A DNA stretch of 64,000 nucleotides from Streptomyces sp. NBC_01707 (GCF_041438805.1 NZ_CP109190.1:2418001-2482000); one strand, 5' to 3'; counted from the stretch's first letter, positions 51,810 through 60,689 are shown. The notes: a model not told the origin generated them from the sequence alone. A program made the numbers and translations.

Positions 51810-52958
51810 ATGATGCGTTTTGTGATCATGCCCGGACAGCTGCGGCGCCGTCGTCCCCCCTACGGCGGCCGACGGGAAGCTGCTCCGCTGGCACCGGTGA
51901 TCCTTACCGTCCTCATCGCCTGCCTGGCGTTCTCCACACCGCGGGAGATCGCCGTCAGCCGCCTCCTGCCCGCCGCACCCGCCCTGGCCGCCGCGATGTG
52001 GCCCGTGCTCCCCACGATCCTGCTGGGGACGTTCTGCCTGCTGGTCATGATCGGCCTCAGCCTCGTGTACACCGATCTGGGGACGCCCTACACGGCGGCC
52101 GCGATCGTCGCGGTCACCTTGGCGGCCGCATACGCAAGCCATGTCCGACTCCAACGGGAGGAGGCGCTCTTCCAGGTCCGGCTCGTCGCCGACACAGCCC
52201 AGAAGGTGCTGTTGCGCCCACTGCCGCGCCGCATCAAGAACATCGAGATCGAGTCGCTGTATCTGGCGGCCCAGGAGCAGGCCCGGATCGGCGGCGACTT
52301 CTACGAGGCGGCCGACACACCGTACGGAGTCCGACTGCTCATCGGCGACGTACGCGGCAAGGGCCTGTCCGCGGTGGGGGCGGCCTCGGCGGTGATCAGC
52401 TGCTTCCGGGAGGCCGCATACGACGAGCCGGACCTGAGGGGCATCACCCACCGCCTGGACACCAGCATCACCCGCCACAGCGCCACGTTCCCCGCCCACG
52501 ACCTGCCGGAGCGCTTCGCCACCGCTCTCATCGCCGAGATCCCGCACGGCGGCGGCCACGTCAGGCTTCTCAACTGCGGGCATCCCCCGCCGCTCATCGT
52601 GCACCTCGGCGAGATCCGCGTCCTGGAGCCCACCACTCCCTCACCGCCCCTCAACCTCGCGACACTGATCGGGGACCACTACTACGTCGACACCGTCGCC
52701 TTCGCGCCGGGCGACCAGCTGCTGCTCTACACCGACGGCGTAACGGAGACCCGGGACCGCGCCGGCGCCTTCTTCCCCCTGCCGGAATGGATGCGACGGC
52801 AAGGCCCGACACCGCCCCGCGAGCTGCTCGACCGGCTTCACCGGGCCCTGCTCCACCACAGCGGCGGAAGGCTCAACGACGACATCGCGGCTCTCGCCGT
52901 GCGGTGCCCGCGTACCCGGACTCCGGGAACACCCCGTACAGGCGTCCGGAGGCCGTAG
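51810..52958 (+). CDS. Membrane-anchored SpoIIE/PP2C phosphatase
   Basis: 382 aa. Three hydrophobic segments in the first 115 residues (about 28-45, 62-85, 92-112) and a cytoplasmic SpoIIE-type phosphatase domain (about 140-370). The metal-binding acidic motifs are intact: IGGDFYEA, IGDVRGKGLS, YTDGVTETRD and NDDIAALAVR. Lacks sensor GAF or PAS modules. Convergent with an RsbW-like kinase 130 bases away, suggesting a partner-switching pair, although no STAS protein is encoded here. Confidence 0.88.
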   Translation: MMRFVIMPGQLRRRRPPYGGRREAAPLAPVILTVLIACLAFSTPREIAVSRLLPAAPALAAAMWPVLPTILLGTFCLLVMIGLSLVYTDLGTPYTAAAIVAVTLAAAYASHVRLQREEALFQVRLVADTAQKVLLRPLPRRIKNIEIESLYLAAQEQARIGGDFYEAADTPYGVRLLIGDVRGKGLSAVGAASAVISCFREAAYDEPDLRGITHRLDTSITRHSATFPAHDLPERFATALIAEIPHGGGHVRLLNCGHPPPLIVHLGEIRVLEPTTPSPPLNLATLIGDHYYVDTVAFAPGDQLLLYTDGVTETRDRAGAFFPLPEWMRRQGPTPPRELLDRLHRALLHHSGGRLNDDIAALAVRCPRTRTPGTPRTGVRRP

Positions 52959-53089
52959 GCGCGGCTCGCCGGCCCCAGCGACAGCGGCGGGCCACGACCG
53001 AGGCGGCGCGCTGCCGAGTCCTCGTGGTGTCGACCCCGATGCCGGCCCGGCAGGCTCCGAACCGCCCGTGGTCGCTGTCGCGGTCGGGT

Positions 53090-53476
53090 TCACGCGGCGG
53101 TGGTGAGACTGAACCAGACCCATTTCCCGTGACTGTCGGGGAGGTAGCCCCAGGCGTCCGCGAGTGTGTCGATGAGGTGCAGGCCGCGGCCGTGCTCGGC
53201 ATCCATGCCGACGGCACCGGTGGCAACGGGGGTGTGGGTGCTGCTGTCGCGGACGGCACAGACGAGTTCGCCGGAGGCGTCGTCGTGGTCGAAGAGGACC
53301 CGAACCTGGTCGCCGTCGGTGTGCTCGACGGCGTTGGCCACCGCTTCGGAGACCAACAGCTTCCCGTTGTCGGCGACGTCGCCTGCGGGCACCAGAGCGG
53401 CCAGGGCGCGGCGGGCCTGGCCGACGGAGCGCTTGCAGGCGGGGAGGTACAGGTGGGCAAAGCGTCGGACACGCAT
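53090..53476 (-). CDS. RsbW-like anti-sigma kinase (HATPase_c only)
   Basis: 128 aa stand-alone GHKL ATPase domain. N box SEAVANAVEHTDG (Glu44, Asn48, His52), G1-type box MDAEHGRGLHLIDTLADAWG, and a short N-terminal helix LPACKRSVGQARRALAAL. Such proteins phosphorylate anti-anti-sigma factors or bind sigma factors. Streptomyces has dozens and partners cannot be read from the sequence. ATG 53476 gives the family-typical start. Confidence 0.85.
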   Translation of the reverse strand: MRVRRFAHLYLPACKRSVGQARRALAALVPAGDVADNGKLLVSEAVANAVEHTDGDQVRVLFDHDDASGELVCAVRDSSTHTPVATGAVGMDAEHGRGLHLIDTLADAWGYLPDSHGKWVWFSLTTAA

Positions 53477-53759
53477 CAAGAACACTCCAGTGATCTTCGG
53501 GCGAGGGAGCGGTCCGAAGGTCTGTGACCGCGCCGCTGCGCCTGATAAGCGGCCCCCGGCATGTGGTGCGTCCCCCATCCGCTCTCCACGGTAGGAGCCG
53601 GGCCCTTCCCGGCGGATCGGTCGTTCGGCTGCTCCGAAGGCAGACGAAAGTACGTCGCACCCGCCGCCGACCGGCGAGCCCTCCCACGGCACGGCCGTCC
53701 CGAGTCGGCCTCGCCAGGGAAGTGCCCCGGGCAGGACGCCCACCGCGCCACACACGAGG
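53477..53759. other. Intergenic stretch, no gene seen
   Basis: About 280 bases upstream of the RsbW-like gene, leading into the histidine kinase remnant. Composition is mixed in all frames; no terminator or clear promoter was recognised. Confidence 0.4.
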
Positions 53760-53982
53760 ACCATCCGGACGCGCAGCGTCCACGGCCGGTCGGACGACCT
53801 TGCCCGTGTGGTCCGGAGTGCCGCCGAGCGGGTCGTCAGGGAGGCTGTGATCAACGCGCTCGAGCACGCTCCGGGAGCCCCGCTTCGAGCTGAGGCGGAC
53901 CATTGCGGCGAGGTGGTGGCGAGGTGGCCGACGGCCCTGCCGGCCGGGCAGGAAACCAAGGACTCCAGGGAACGGAGACGAC
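53760..53982 (+). pseudogene. Remnant of a NarL-partner histidine kinase
   Basis: In the frame of 53808 the sequence reads RSDDLARVVRSAAERVVREA then VINALEHAPGAPLRAEADH. The REAVINALEHAPG core is the N box (ATP-binding) of NarL-class histidine kinases. It is followed by a shortened tail ending ALPAGQETKDSRERRR just before the response regulator start, where such a kinase would end. The histidine box, G boxes and N-terminal half are missing, so a large deletion is likely. The reading is by eye. Confidence 0.45.
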
Positions 53983-54636
53983 GTGATCAAGGTGCTGCTC
54001 GTGGACGACGACCCCTACGTCCGTCATGGGCTGCGGACCATCCTGCAGAGCGACCCGGACATCGAGGTCACCGCCGAGGCCGGCGACGGGCGCCAGGGCG
54101 TCGAGGCCGCCCGCGCCCACGCGTGCGATGTCGCCCTGGTCGACATCCGCATGCCGCACATGGACGGTCTGGCCGCCACCCGCGCCCTGCTGGCACTCCC
54201 CGCCCCGCCGGCCGTGGTGATCCTGACGACGTTCCGGCTGGACGAGTACGTGGCGGAGGCGGTGCAGGCGGGCGCCGCGGGGTTCCTTCTCAAGGACACC
54301 CCGCCCACCGAACTGGTTCGTGCGGTGCACACCGTGGCGGGCGGCGATGCGATGCTCTCCCCCGAGGTGACCCGGCAGCTCCTGGACACCGTGCGCCGCG
54401 TGCAGCACTCCGTCAGCTCGGACGAGCGCACGAGGCTGGCCTCGCTGACACCGCGCGAGCGGGAGGTCCTGGTCCTCCTCGCCCAGGGCATGTCCAACGC
54501 CGACATCGCCAAGCACCTCTTCGCCAGCGAGAGCACCGTCAAGATGCACGTCAGCCGAATCCTGGCCAAGCTGGCGCTGGAGAACCGGGTCCAGGCCGCG
54601 CTGCTCGCCCGCAACGCGGACCTGGGCCAGGACTGA
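53983..54636 (+). CDS. NarL/FixJ-type response regulator (orphan)
   Basis: 217 aa. Receiver domain 1-120 with acidic pocket VDDDPY, phosphoacceptor Asp in ALVDIRMPHMDGL, Thr in LTTF and Lys in FLLKDTPP. LuxR-type helix-turn-helix about 150-210 (LTPREREVLVLLAQGMSNADIAKHLFASESTVKMHVSRIL). GTG start at 53983. The kinase expected upstream is reduced to a scrap, so the regulator may answer to another kinase or act without phosphorylation. Confidence 0.9.
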   Translation: MIKVLLVDDDPYVRHGLRTILQSDPDIEVTAEAGDGRQGVEAARAHACDVALVDIRMPHMDGLAATRALLALPAPPAVVILTTFRLDEYVAEAVQAGAAGFLLKDTPPTELVRAVHTVAGGDAMLSPEVTRQLLDTVRRVQHSVSSDERTRLASLTPREREVLVLLAQGMSNADIAKHLFASESTVKMHVSRILAKLALENRVQAALLARNADLGQD

Positions 54637-55028
54637 CACACCCCCACGCAGCGAGCCGATTGCCACAAGCCGCTGACCGAGGCTCCGAACACCGCCCCGG
54701 GGAGAGTCCCAGACGCCGGACGGCATCCTGCTTCCTGCCCGACTTCGCCGGCGCGCCTTCGTCCGCCGCGCCGTGCGAGTGGCGACCGACTTTCGTCGGG
54801 GTGTGGTGTGCCCCCTCGGCCGTCTCGCAGTGACGGTGCGGCTCCATACGTTGGTACACGGCCGCTGCGCGAGGAACGGGACGGACCCGTCCATGAGCGC
54901 GGTGGCCGCGTCTTGCTGCCATCACCGTGGCGCGGCGGCGGACGACGCATCGCCCGAGCGCGCTGCACGTCCCCACCGATTTTCCGACAGTCCGAGTCGT
55001 CCCCTCCAGGAAGGGCGTTGTTCTCAGC
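54637..55028. other. Intergenic stretch, no gene seen
   Basis: 392 bases between the response regulator stop and the secreted-protein start. No frame shows consistent coding character. It should contain the promoter of the downstream gene; I recognise no clear motif. Confidence 0.4.
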
Positions 55029-55518
55029 ATGCCGTTCTCCACCGCCGTGCGCGGCCGTGCCCGCCGTCTCACCCTCGCCACGAGCATCGTCGCCGCCGTC
55101 GGCGCCGGTCTCCTGACCCCCGCCGCAATCGCCCTCTCGGCCCGACCCGGAACACCCCCGGCAGGAGTGACAGCCGCGGCCGGCACCCGTGGCACCGCCG
55201 CGACGCACGACCGTCCCTTCGCGTTCGGGACGGTCGACGACGGCGGGGTCCCCACAGGGAACCAGAACGTCAGGCTCCACATGGGCACCAAGGCCATCGG
55301 CCCCATCACCGACACGACCGGGACCGTCCTCCTCCCCACCGACCGCGATGGCAGGGGGACGCTCCCTGTCGGAGACGGCGGTGGTATCGGTGCAGGTGAC
55401 GGGTGCACCGAAGCCGACCGCGGAGGCGAGCACCGGCATGCACGGCGGCCCGGGGGTACAGGCTGAGCACACCGCGGGTGACTCGGCCTACGCGAAGTTG
55501 GTTCAGGACAGTCCCTGA
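55029..55518 (+). pseudogene. Small secreted protein of unknown function, frameshifted at a G run
   Basis: Begins at ATG 55029 with a signal-like N-terminus (RGRARRLTLATSIVAAVGAGLLTPAAIALSA). The frame has strong third-position GC up to about 55353. After the five-G run 55354-55358, coding character moves to the +1 frame (RSLSETAVVSVQVTGAPKPT...DSAYAKLVQDSP, stop 55516-55518), while the original frame decays to a stop at 55466. One G fewer would give a continuous protein of about 162 aa. Either a true mutation, a phase-variable site, or a sequencing error. I do not recognise the family. Confidence 0.55.
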
Positions 55519-55544
55519 GCGAGCGTCGGTACGGGCGCGCCCCG

Positions 55545-56549
55545 CTACACCCAGCCCCGGCGAGCCGCCTGCCATGCCAGTTGCATGCGTGTTGCGGCGT
55601 CGGCGAACGTCATCAGCTGCTGTATGTGGCGTTGGACCGTGCGTCGGCTCAGACCCATCTGGGAGGCGATCGCCTTGTCCGCGACCCCTGCGACGAGCAG
55701 GGAGAGCAGCCGACGGTCCGTTGCCGAGAGGGGGTCGGCGCCGACCACTCCGTCGGTGCCGCTGACCGTTCCTGAATCGTCGACGTGCAGGGGGACCGCG
55801 TCGTCCCAGTAGCGCTCGAAGAGCGCGACGAGCGCCGCCAGCAGGCTGCTGTCGCGTACCAGGGCCGTGGTGGGTTCCTCGGGGCTGCCGTACGGGCCTC
55901 CCGGCACGAGGGGGCAGATCGCGATGGCACGATCGGACACGGCGAGGCGCAGCGGCAAGTGGGCGACGGCGCGGGCGACTTCACCTGCCCGCACCCCCTC
56001 GATGACGTTGTCCACGGCGCCTTCGTCGTCGAAGAACGCCTTCTCGTAGAGGACGCGATAGCGCACACCACGCGCCAGGGCGTCGAACTCCTCGCTGTTG
56101 CTGCCCGAGGGCATGGCCACGTACTGCGCCTTGCAGAACCAGAGCATTTCGTCGCGGGTGTCCGCCTGGATACGGCGCAGGTGCTGGCGCAGTGCGTCGG
56201 CCCCGGTGATCACCTCGATGAGCTGGTCGGCGTCGCTGCGGCGCATGGTGTCCCGGTAGATCTCCAGCAGTCCGGTGGCCGTGGCGCGGGCATGGTCGAG
56301 GGCGTCGGCCTGCTGTTTGAGCCGGGGCATGAGGGCCACGTCGGGAGGCGTTGCACGGTAGAGCCTCGGTACCGCATCGGTGTGGCTGGCCAGTCCCTTG
56401 GCGGTCAGTGCCGTGAGTGTCTGTTCGGCGTCCCTGGAGTCGAGACCGGCTCGTACCGCGAAGTCGTGCGCGGAAGCACGTCCCATCGTCACCAGAATCC
56501 GGTAGGCGGACTCCTCGGCATCGCTGACTCCGGCGGCTTCCAGTGTCAC
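55545..56549 (-). CDS. TrmB-like/LuxR-type transcriptional regulator
   Basis: 334 aa. N-terminal winged-helix of TrmB type (about 8-70; ESAYRILVTMGRASAHDFAV), a middle phospholipase-D-like/effector region (about 95-265) and a C-terminal LuxR helix-turn-helix (LSATDRRLLSLLVAGVADKAIASQMGLSRRTVQRHIQQLM). The combination is a common orphan regulator of Streptomyces. GTG 56549 follows AAGGAG with 7-base spacing. Same direction as the MFS gene further upstream, but separated by about 580 bases. Confidence 0.83.
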   Translation of the reverse strand: MTLEAAGVSDAEESAYRILVTMGRASAHDFAVRAGLDSRDAEQTLTALTAKGLASHTDAVPRLYRATPPDVALMPRLKQQADALDHARATATGLLEIYRDTMRRSDADQLIEVITGADALRQHLRRIQADTRDEMLWFCKAQYVAMPSGSNSEEFDALARGVRYRVLYEKAFFDDEGAVDNVIEGVRAGEVARAVAHLPLRLAVSDRAIAICPLVPGGPYGSPEEPTTALVRDSSLLAALVALFERYWDDAVPLHVDDSGTVSGTDGVVGADPLSATDRRLLSLLVAGVADKAIASQMGLSRRTVQRHIQQLMTFADAATRMQLAWQAARRGWV

Positions 56550-56890
56550 GGTGTTCTCCTTGGTACCAGCCGACCAACGGTTGAATACCGTACTACAACC
56601 CTCCGGCGCGGCGGCGGCCGCCCGGACATGTTCAACGGCCGCGCACCCGCCAGGCACTGGCAGGCTGACGTGACCACCCTCCGTGCATGTAGGCGTGCTC
56701 CACGGTCTGCCGGAAGCCGGGGCCTGCAGAGACAGCAGCAAGGCGGATCCATCTCATCCGATCGGCACCTTTCCATGACTTCACGGCCATTGTTCATGGG
56801 TTGCTGCACAGAATCCGGTGACGGCGGGCGCGATGTCCCCGATTATCGGTGTCGCAGGTGAGACATGTCGCAATCGCGACATCGCGAGCG
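56550..56890. other. Intergenic stretch, no gene seen
   Basis: About 340 bases upstream of the regulator start; no consistent coding frame, presumably the regulator promoter. Confidence 0.35.
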
Positions 56891-57080
56891 GGTCGGCATC
56901 CGCGGGCCAGGAGCGGCTTGTCGTCGACGCATCCCATCGCCTCGACGACGGCGTGGGCGACGCTCTCCGGCCCAACCGTGGACGCGTCCACTCGCAGGAC
57001 CCGCACGCCGGGTCCGGAACGCGTCCGGCGACCGGGTGCCGGTCGGCTCCGGGCTCGGAGCGCGAGTTCCATTGCCGTCA
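56890..57080 (-). pseudogene. Possible remnant of a nucleotide-kinase-like protein
   Basis: A minus-strand frame reads GVRVLRVDASTVGPESVAHA then VVEAMG (about 57009-56932) with good third-position GC, resembling the C-terminal end of P-loop sugar or nucleoside kinases. No P-loop or upstream part is present. It adjoins the MFS stop. Identity is a guess. Confidence 0.25.
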
Positions 57081-57133
57081 CCCGCTCCGACAGCAGGCCA
57101 CACCCCCAGCGCTTCCTTGTTGTCCGGACCGCG

Positions 57134-58396
57134 CTAACCGCCCTGCACCCGATCCGCATCGGAAGACTCGCCCTTGCCCTTCCGCCGGGCGGCCTGCACG
57201 AGCTCGGCCGGCCCGATCGCGACTTCCTGGCGCGAGTCCGACAGCGCCCTGCTCTCGAGGGTGGGGATCAAGAAGCAAGCCGCGCCGGCCAGGACTGCGG
57301 CCAGCGTGAAGCCCCACGCATAGCCCGCCGAGCCGATCAGCCCGCCCAGCAGCGGCGGTGTCAGCGATGCGGCAAGGTTCTGACCGGTGTTCTGGACGCC
57401 CATGGCGCGTCCCGACCAGGCACGCCCCGCGAGCTCGGCGGTGGCGGTGAACGCCAGGCCGTTGGTGCTTGCCGTGATACCGCAAGCGACGATCATGGCG
57501 AGATCCGTCACCGGCGAGGGCCAGAGGGCACCCAGCGCAGTCGCGCCCATGACGACGGCGATGCACACGGACAGCTGCCGCATCGGCCGCACCCGGCTGC
57601 CGACCCGGTCGGACCAACGGCCCGCCACCACACGCGAGGCAGCCCCCAGCACCTGCGACACCACCAGGAGTTGGCCCGCGTGCACGGCGCTCCAGCCTCG
57701 GACGTCGATCAGGAAAACCATCGCGAAGGCGTTCGCCGCGAACTGCGGAACGCACAGCAGCGCACTGGAGGCATGGATGCGCCACAGACTGGAGTCACGG
57801 TAAGGGTTGGCGGCCGGCTCCTGCGCCGCGGACTGCGCGGTGCGAGGCGGATCCGAGGCCAGCGCGCCGACGAGCACGGCGACGACACCGCACAACGCCG
57901 CGAAGAACAACACGGTCCCCTTCATGCCGCTGCGCGCGGCGAGCGTGGGAACGACCAGAGCGGCGATGCCCATGCCCAGCGGGGTCGACGTCTGCCGGAT
58001 TCCCATGGCCAGCCCGCGCTCCCGGGCGGAGAACCATCCGACGACGAGTCGGCCGCTTGCCGCGGAGACCGATGCGCTCGCCGCCCCCGCCAGCGCCAGG
58101 AGCACGCCCAGGGGTACCAGACCATTCACCGCGACCCCCAGGGCGAGGAGGACGGTCGTCATGGCCAGACCGGAGGTGATGACGCCCCGCTCACCGAAAC
58201 GGTCGGCCAGAGCTCCCCAGGCGACGAGAGTCAACACGAGGCCGACGGTCGGGCAGGCGATCAGCAGTCCGACGTGGCCGAGCGTCAGCCCGTTGTCCCG
58301 TCTCAACGTCTCCGAGGTGTAGGGCAGTCCGTAGAGGAAGGTGCACGCGACCGTCTGCGCCGCGGTCCCGAGAGCCAGCATCATCCAACGGCGCAC
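57134..58396 (-). CDS. MFS transporter
   Basis: 420 aa with 12 predicted helices (first about 5-25). Motif GALADRFGERGVITSG between helices 2 and 3 is the MFS signature and WFSARERGLAMGIRQTSTPLG is the helix 4-5 loop common in CynX/NimT- and OFA-like carriers. Substrate unknown; the divergent neighbour is a hibernation factor. The start at 58396 lies 46 bases from a large palindrome. Confidence 0.87.
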   Translation of the reverse strand: MRRWMMLALGTAAQTVACTFLYGLPYTSETLRRDNGLTLGHVGLLIACPTVGLVLTLVAWGALADRFGERGVITSGLAMTTVLLALGVAVNGLVPLGVLLALAGAASASVSAASGRLVVGWFSARERGLAMGIRQTSTPLGMGIAALVVPTLAARSGMKGTVLFFAALCGVVAVLVGALASDPPRTAQSAAQEPAANPYRDSSLWRIHASSALLCVPQFAANAFAMVFLIDVRGWSAVHAGQLLVVSQVLGAASRVVAGRWSDRVGSRVRPMRQLSVCIAVVMGATALGALWPSPVTDLAMIVACGITASTNGLAFTATAELAGRAWSGRAMGVQNTGQNLAASLTPPLLGGLIGSAGYAWGFTLAAVLAGAACFLIPTLESRALSDSRQEVAIGPAELVQAARRKGKGESSDADRVQGG

Positions 58397-58441
58397 AGCA
58401 GTCCTCCCCGCTGTATGTGGGTTACAACTATGGCAGCGAAT

Positions 58442-58474
58442 CCATCATGCAAGACGTTACGTCTCACATGATGG
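58442..58474. promoter_or_regulatory. 33-bp nested palindrome in the MFS/hibernation-factor divergent promoter
   Basis: Outer arms ccatcatg (58442-58449) and catgatgg (58467-58474) and inner arms agacg (58452-58456) and cgtct (58460-58464) share one centre, with only the two-base ca spacers unmatched: 13 of 16 pairs plus the centre. It is 46 bases before the MFS start and 117 before the plus-strand gene. Probable operator of an unlinked regulator or of the TrmB/LuxR protein nearby. Confidence 0.6.
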
Positions 58475-58590
58475 GCACCTGGAGTCGTCCAGCAACGTCG
58501 GCGATCGAGGCGACTCGAATGGCATTCGATAAAAACCCCAGGAGGAGCGCGCATCATCGAACGTGGGGAGACCGTCGACAAGGAGTGGCA

Positions 58591-59688
58591 ATGAAGCTGT
58601 CGTTCCTGGAGCCCCTGTACGCGGAGCCCGGCCCGTTCGTCTCCGTGTATCTGGACACCTCGCGTGACGTAGAACATCCGGAACGGGCGATCGCGCTGCG
58701 CTGGCAACGGCTGCGGGACCGCCTGACCCGTCAGGGCGTGGACCCTGCACTGCTCGAGGTTCTGGAGGAGGTGGTGGGTGCCGATACGGAGGTACCGGGG
58801 ACGCACGGGCAGGCCGTCTTCGCCGCGCACGGAACGCTCGTCCTGGACGGGGAACTGCCCAGACCGCCCGCGCACGACTCCGCGCACTACAGCACGCTGC
58901 CGGACGCGATGCCCCTGGTCACCCAGCACGTCCCGGAGATCCCTTACCTGGCCGTGACCGTGCACTACGGCGGGCTGCCCACCGCCGAGACCCACGGCTG
59001 GGTGACGCTGGACGCGGAGGCCGGGAACTGGCCGGCATCCAACGTCACCCCGGGTGACCGGCTGCACCTCAGGGTCGCGGTGGCGACCTGGCACCGCACC
59101 GCGGTCCGGCTGGGCCATCAACTGGACGAATGGGCGCGGCGCGTCCACGCCGACGCGGTCGTCATGGGTGGGGACAAGTGGGCGTCCAACGTACTGATCC
59201 GCCGCCTCCCGCACGCCCTGCGGGACAGGGTCGTACGCGTAGGGGGCAGCACGGCGTCGGACACCGGACGCGCCCTCCTGGAGCCGCAGCTGAACACTGT
59301 CTTCCACGGCCGCATGGCCGCGCACGACCGGGCTCTCGTCGACATCTTCATCGGCCGGCACGCACTGCACGGGGCCGCGACGGAGGGGCTGTCCGCCACC
59401 GTTGCCGCCCTCCAGCGCGGCCAGGTCGCGGCGTTGCTGCTCAACCACCTGCCCGGTCGCTCCCAGCGGCTCTGGGCGGGCCCTCAACCCACCCTGCTCA
59501 CCCTGACGGAGGAGGAGTTGATCTCCTTCGGCGTGCGGGCACCACGAGAGGAGCCCGCCGACGAGGCCCTGGTGCGGACCCTCGTGGGCACCGGTGCCGA
59601 ACTCGTCGTCGTAGCCGAGAGCGAGCTGAAACTGGACGAGGGGGTGGGTGCACTGCTGCGGTACGCCGACCCGGGTACACCGTCCTGA
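58591..59688 (+). CDS. Rv2629/Balon-family ribosome hibernation factor
   Basis: 365 aa. Matches the actinobacterial Rv2629 family, bacterial relatives of archaeal/eukaryotic release factor aRF1/Pelota (baeRF), of which Balon blocks the ribosomal A site in dormancy. Family features: N-terminal LEPLYAEPGPFVSVYLDTSRD, middle HLRVAVATWHRTAVRLGHQL, and C-terminal domain FGVRAPREEPADEALVRTLVGTGAELVVV. Strong ribosome site AAGGAG 5 bases before ATG 58591. Mycobacterial Rv2629 is in the dormancy regulon, so stress or hypoxia control is likely here. Confidence 0.78.
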   Translation: MKLSFLEPLYAEPGPFVSVYLDTSRDVEHPERAIALRWQRLRDRLTRQGVDPALLEVLEEVVGADTEVPGTHGQAVFAAHGTLVLDGELPRPPAHDSAHYSTLPDAMPLVTQHVPEIPYLAVTVHYGGLPTAETHGWVTLDAEAGNWPASNVTPGDRLHLRVAVATWHRTAVRLGHQLDEWARRVHADAVVMGGDKWASNVLIRRLPHALRDRVVRVGGSTASDTGRALLEPQLNTVFHGRMAAHDRALVDIFIGRHALHGAATEGLSATVAALQRGQVAALLLNHLPGRSQRLWAGPQPTLLTLTEEELISFGVRAPREEPADEALVRTLVGTGAELVVVAESELKLDEGVGALLRYADPGTPS

Positions 59689-59777
59689 CGCGGATGTGGG
59701 ACCGGCTCGGACACGGCGTACAGGCGAATGAAGTAGCGGTGTTTCCCGTACCACCGACGCCTGGAACGGAGTACGAC

Positions 59778-60308
59778 ATGGCGACAAGGATCCTGTTGGA
59801 GGGGCGCCCCGGGGTCGGCAAGACGACCGCGGTCCGTCGGCTGGCCGCGCTTCTGCACGGCCGTGACATCGTCGGCTTCACCACGGAGGAGATCCGGCAA
59901 GGCGGCGCCCGGGTCGGCTTCGCTCTGGAGACGGCGGCGGGACGCCGTGCCGTGCTCGCCCATGCCGGCTTCCCGGGGCCGCCGAAGGTGGGGCGGTACG
60001 GTGTCGACCCGGGCGTCATGGACCGGCTGGCGCTGCCGGCACTGATGGCGGCTTCGGCGGATCTCGCCCCCGGACAGCTCGTGCTCATCGATGAGCTCGG
60101 GCGGATGGAGTTGGCCTCGGCCCCGTTCAGGGAGGCCGTCCGGTCCCTCTTCGAGGCCGACGTCGACGTGGTCGCAACCGTTCATGCGCACAGCGACCCG
60201 TTCACCGACGCCCTGAAACAGCGCCCCGACATCGAACTCATCGCCGTGACCCGGGCGAACCGGAACGCTCTCCCGGAGGGACTGGCGACACGGCTGGAAC
60301 ACCGGTGA
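59778..60308 (+). CDS. THEP1-type nucleoside triphosphatase
   Basis: 176 aa P-loop NTPase. Walker A EGRPGVGKTTAVRRLA, Walker B LVLIDELGRMELAS, and the family segments GFTTEEIRQGGARVGFAL and HAGFPGPPKVGRYGVD. Relatives hydrolyse NTPs slowly and are common in archaea and thermophiles, uneven in actinomycetes. Starts 89 bases after the hibernation factor gene in the same direction, so perhaps co-transcribed. Cellular role unknown. Confidence 0.85.
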   Translation: MATRILLEGRPGVGKTTAVRRLAALLHGRDIVGFTTEEIRQGGARVGFALETAAGRRAVLAHAGFPGPPKVGRYGVDPGVMDRLALPALMAASADLAPGQLVLIDELGRMELASAPFREAVRSLFEADVDVVATVHAHSDPFTDALKQRPDIELIAVTRANRNALPEGLATRLEHR

Positions 60309-60689
60309 CGGGCTCGACAGTTCCGCGGGACCACCACCAGCAGCATCACGGCCTCCCGGAGGAATGCCACCCCACCGGCCGGCGGCCACCACCCTGCGCC
60401 GGCTGTCCTCCGCGCTCGCGCGTGTGGCACCTCCGGCGTGCATGAACACGCTCTTCGAGGCCGGCAGGCGAACTTCGAGGCCGGGCACGCAGCACGCGAA
60501 GTACGCGGACGACGGGAAGGACGCGGAAGATCCGGAAAACCCGCTCCCCAACCGTCACTGCAATGGCTTACGCTGCGCCTGCGGCCGCGCCCTTCACGTC
60601 GTCTTCACAAGGACGGCATCCGGGTGTCGCGCGGCCCGACTCATCACCCGGTCTGTCCACCGGGCTTCTCTGTGGGGGTACGAATCAAC
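60309..60689. other. Intergenic stretch with a short direct repeat
   Basis: 381 bases with no consistent coding frame. cttcgaggccgg occurs twice, 20 bases apart (about 60453 and 60473). Presumed promoter and leader of the secreted propeller protein. Confidence 0.4.
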
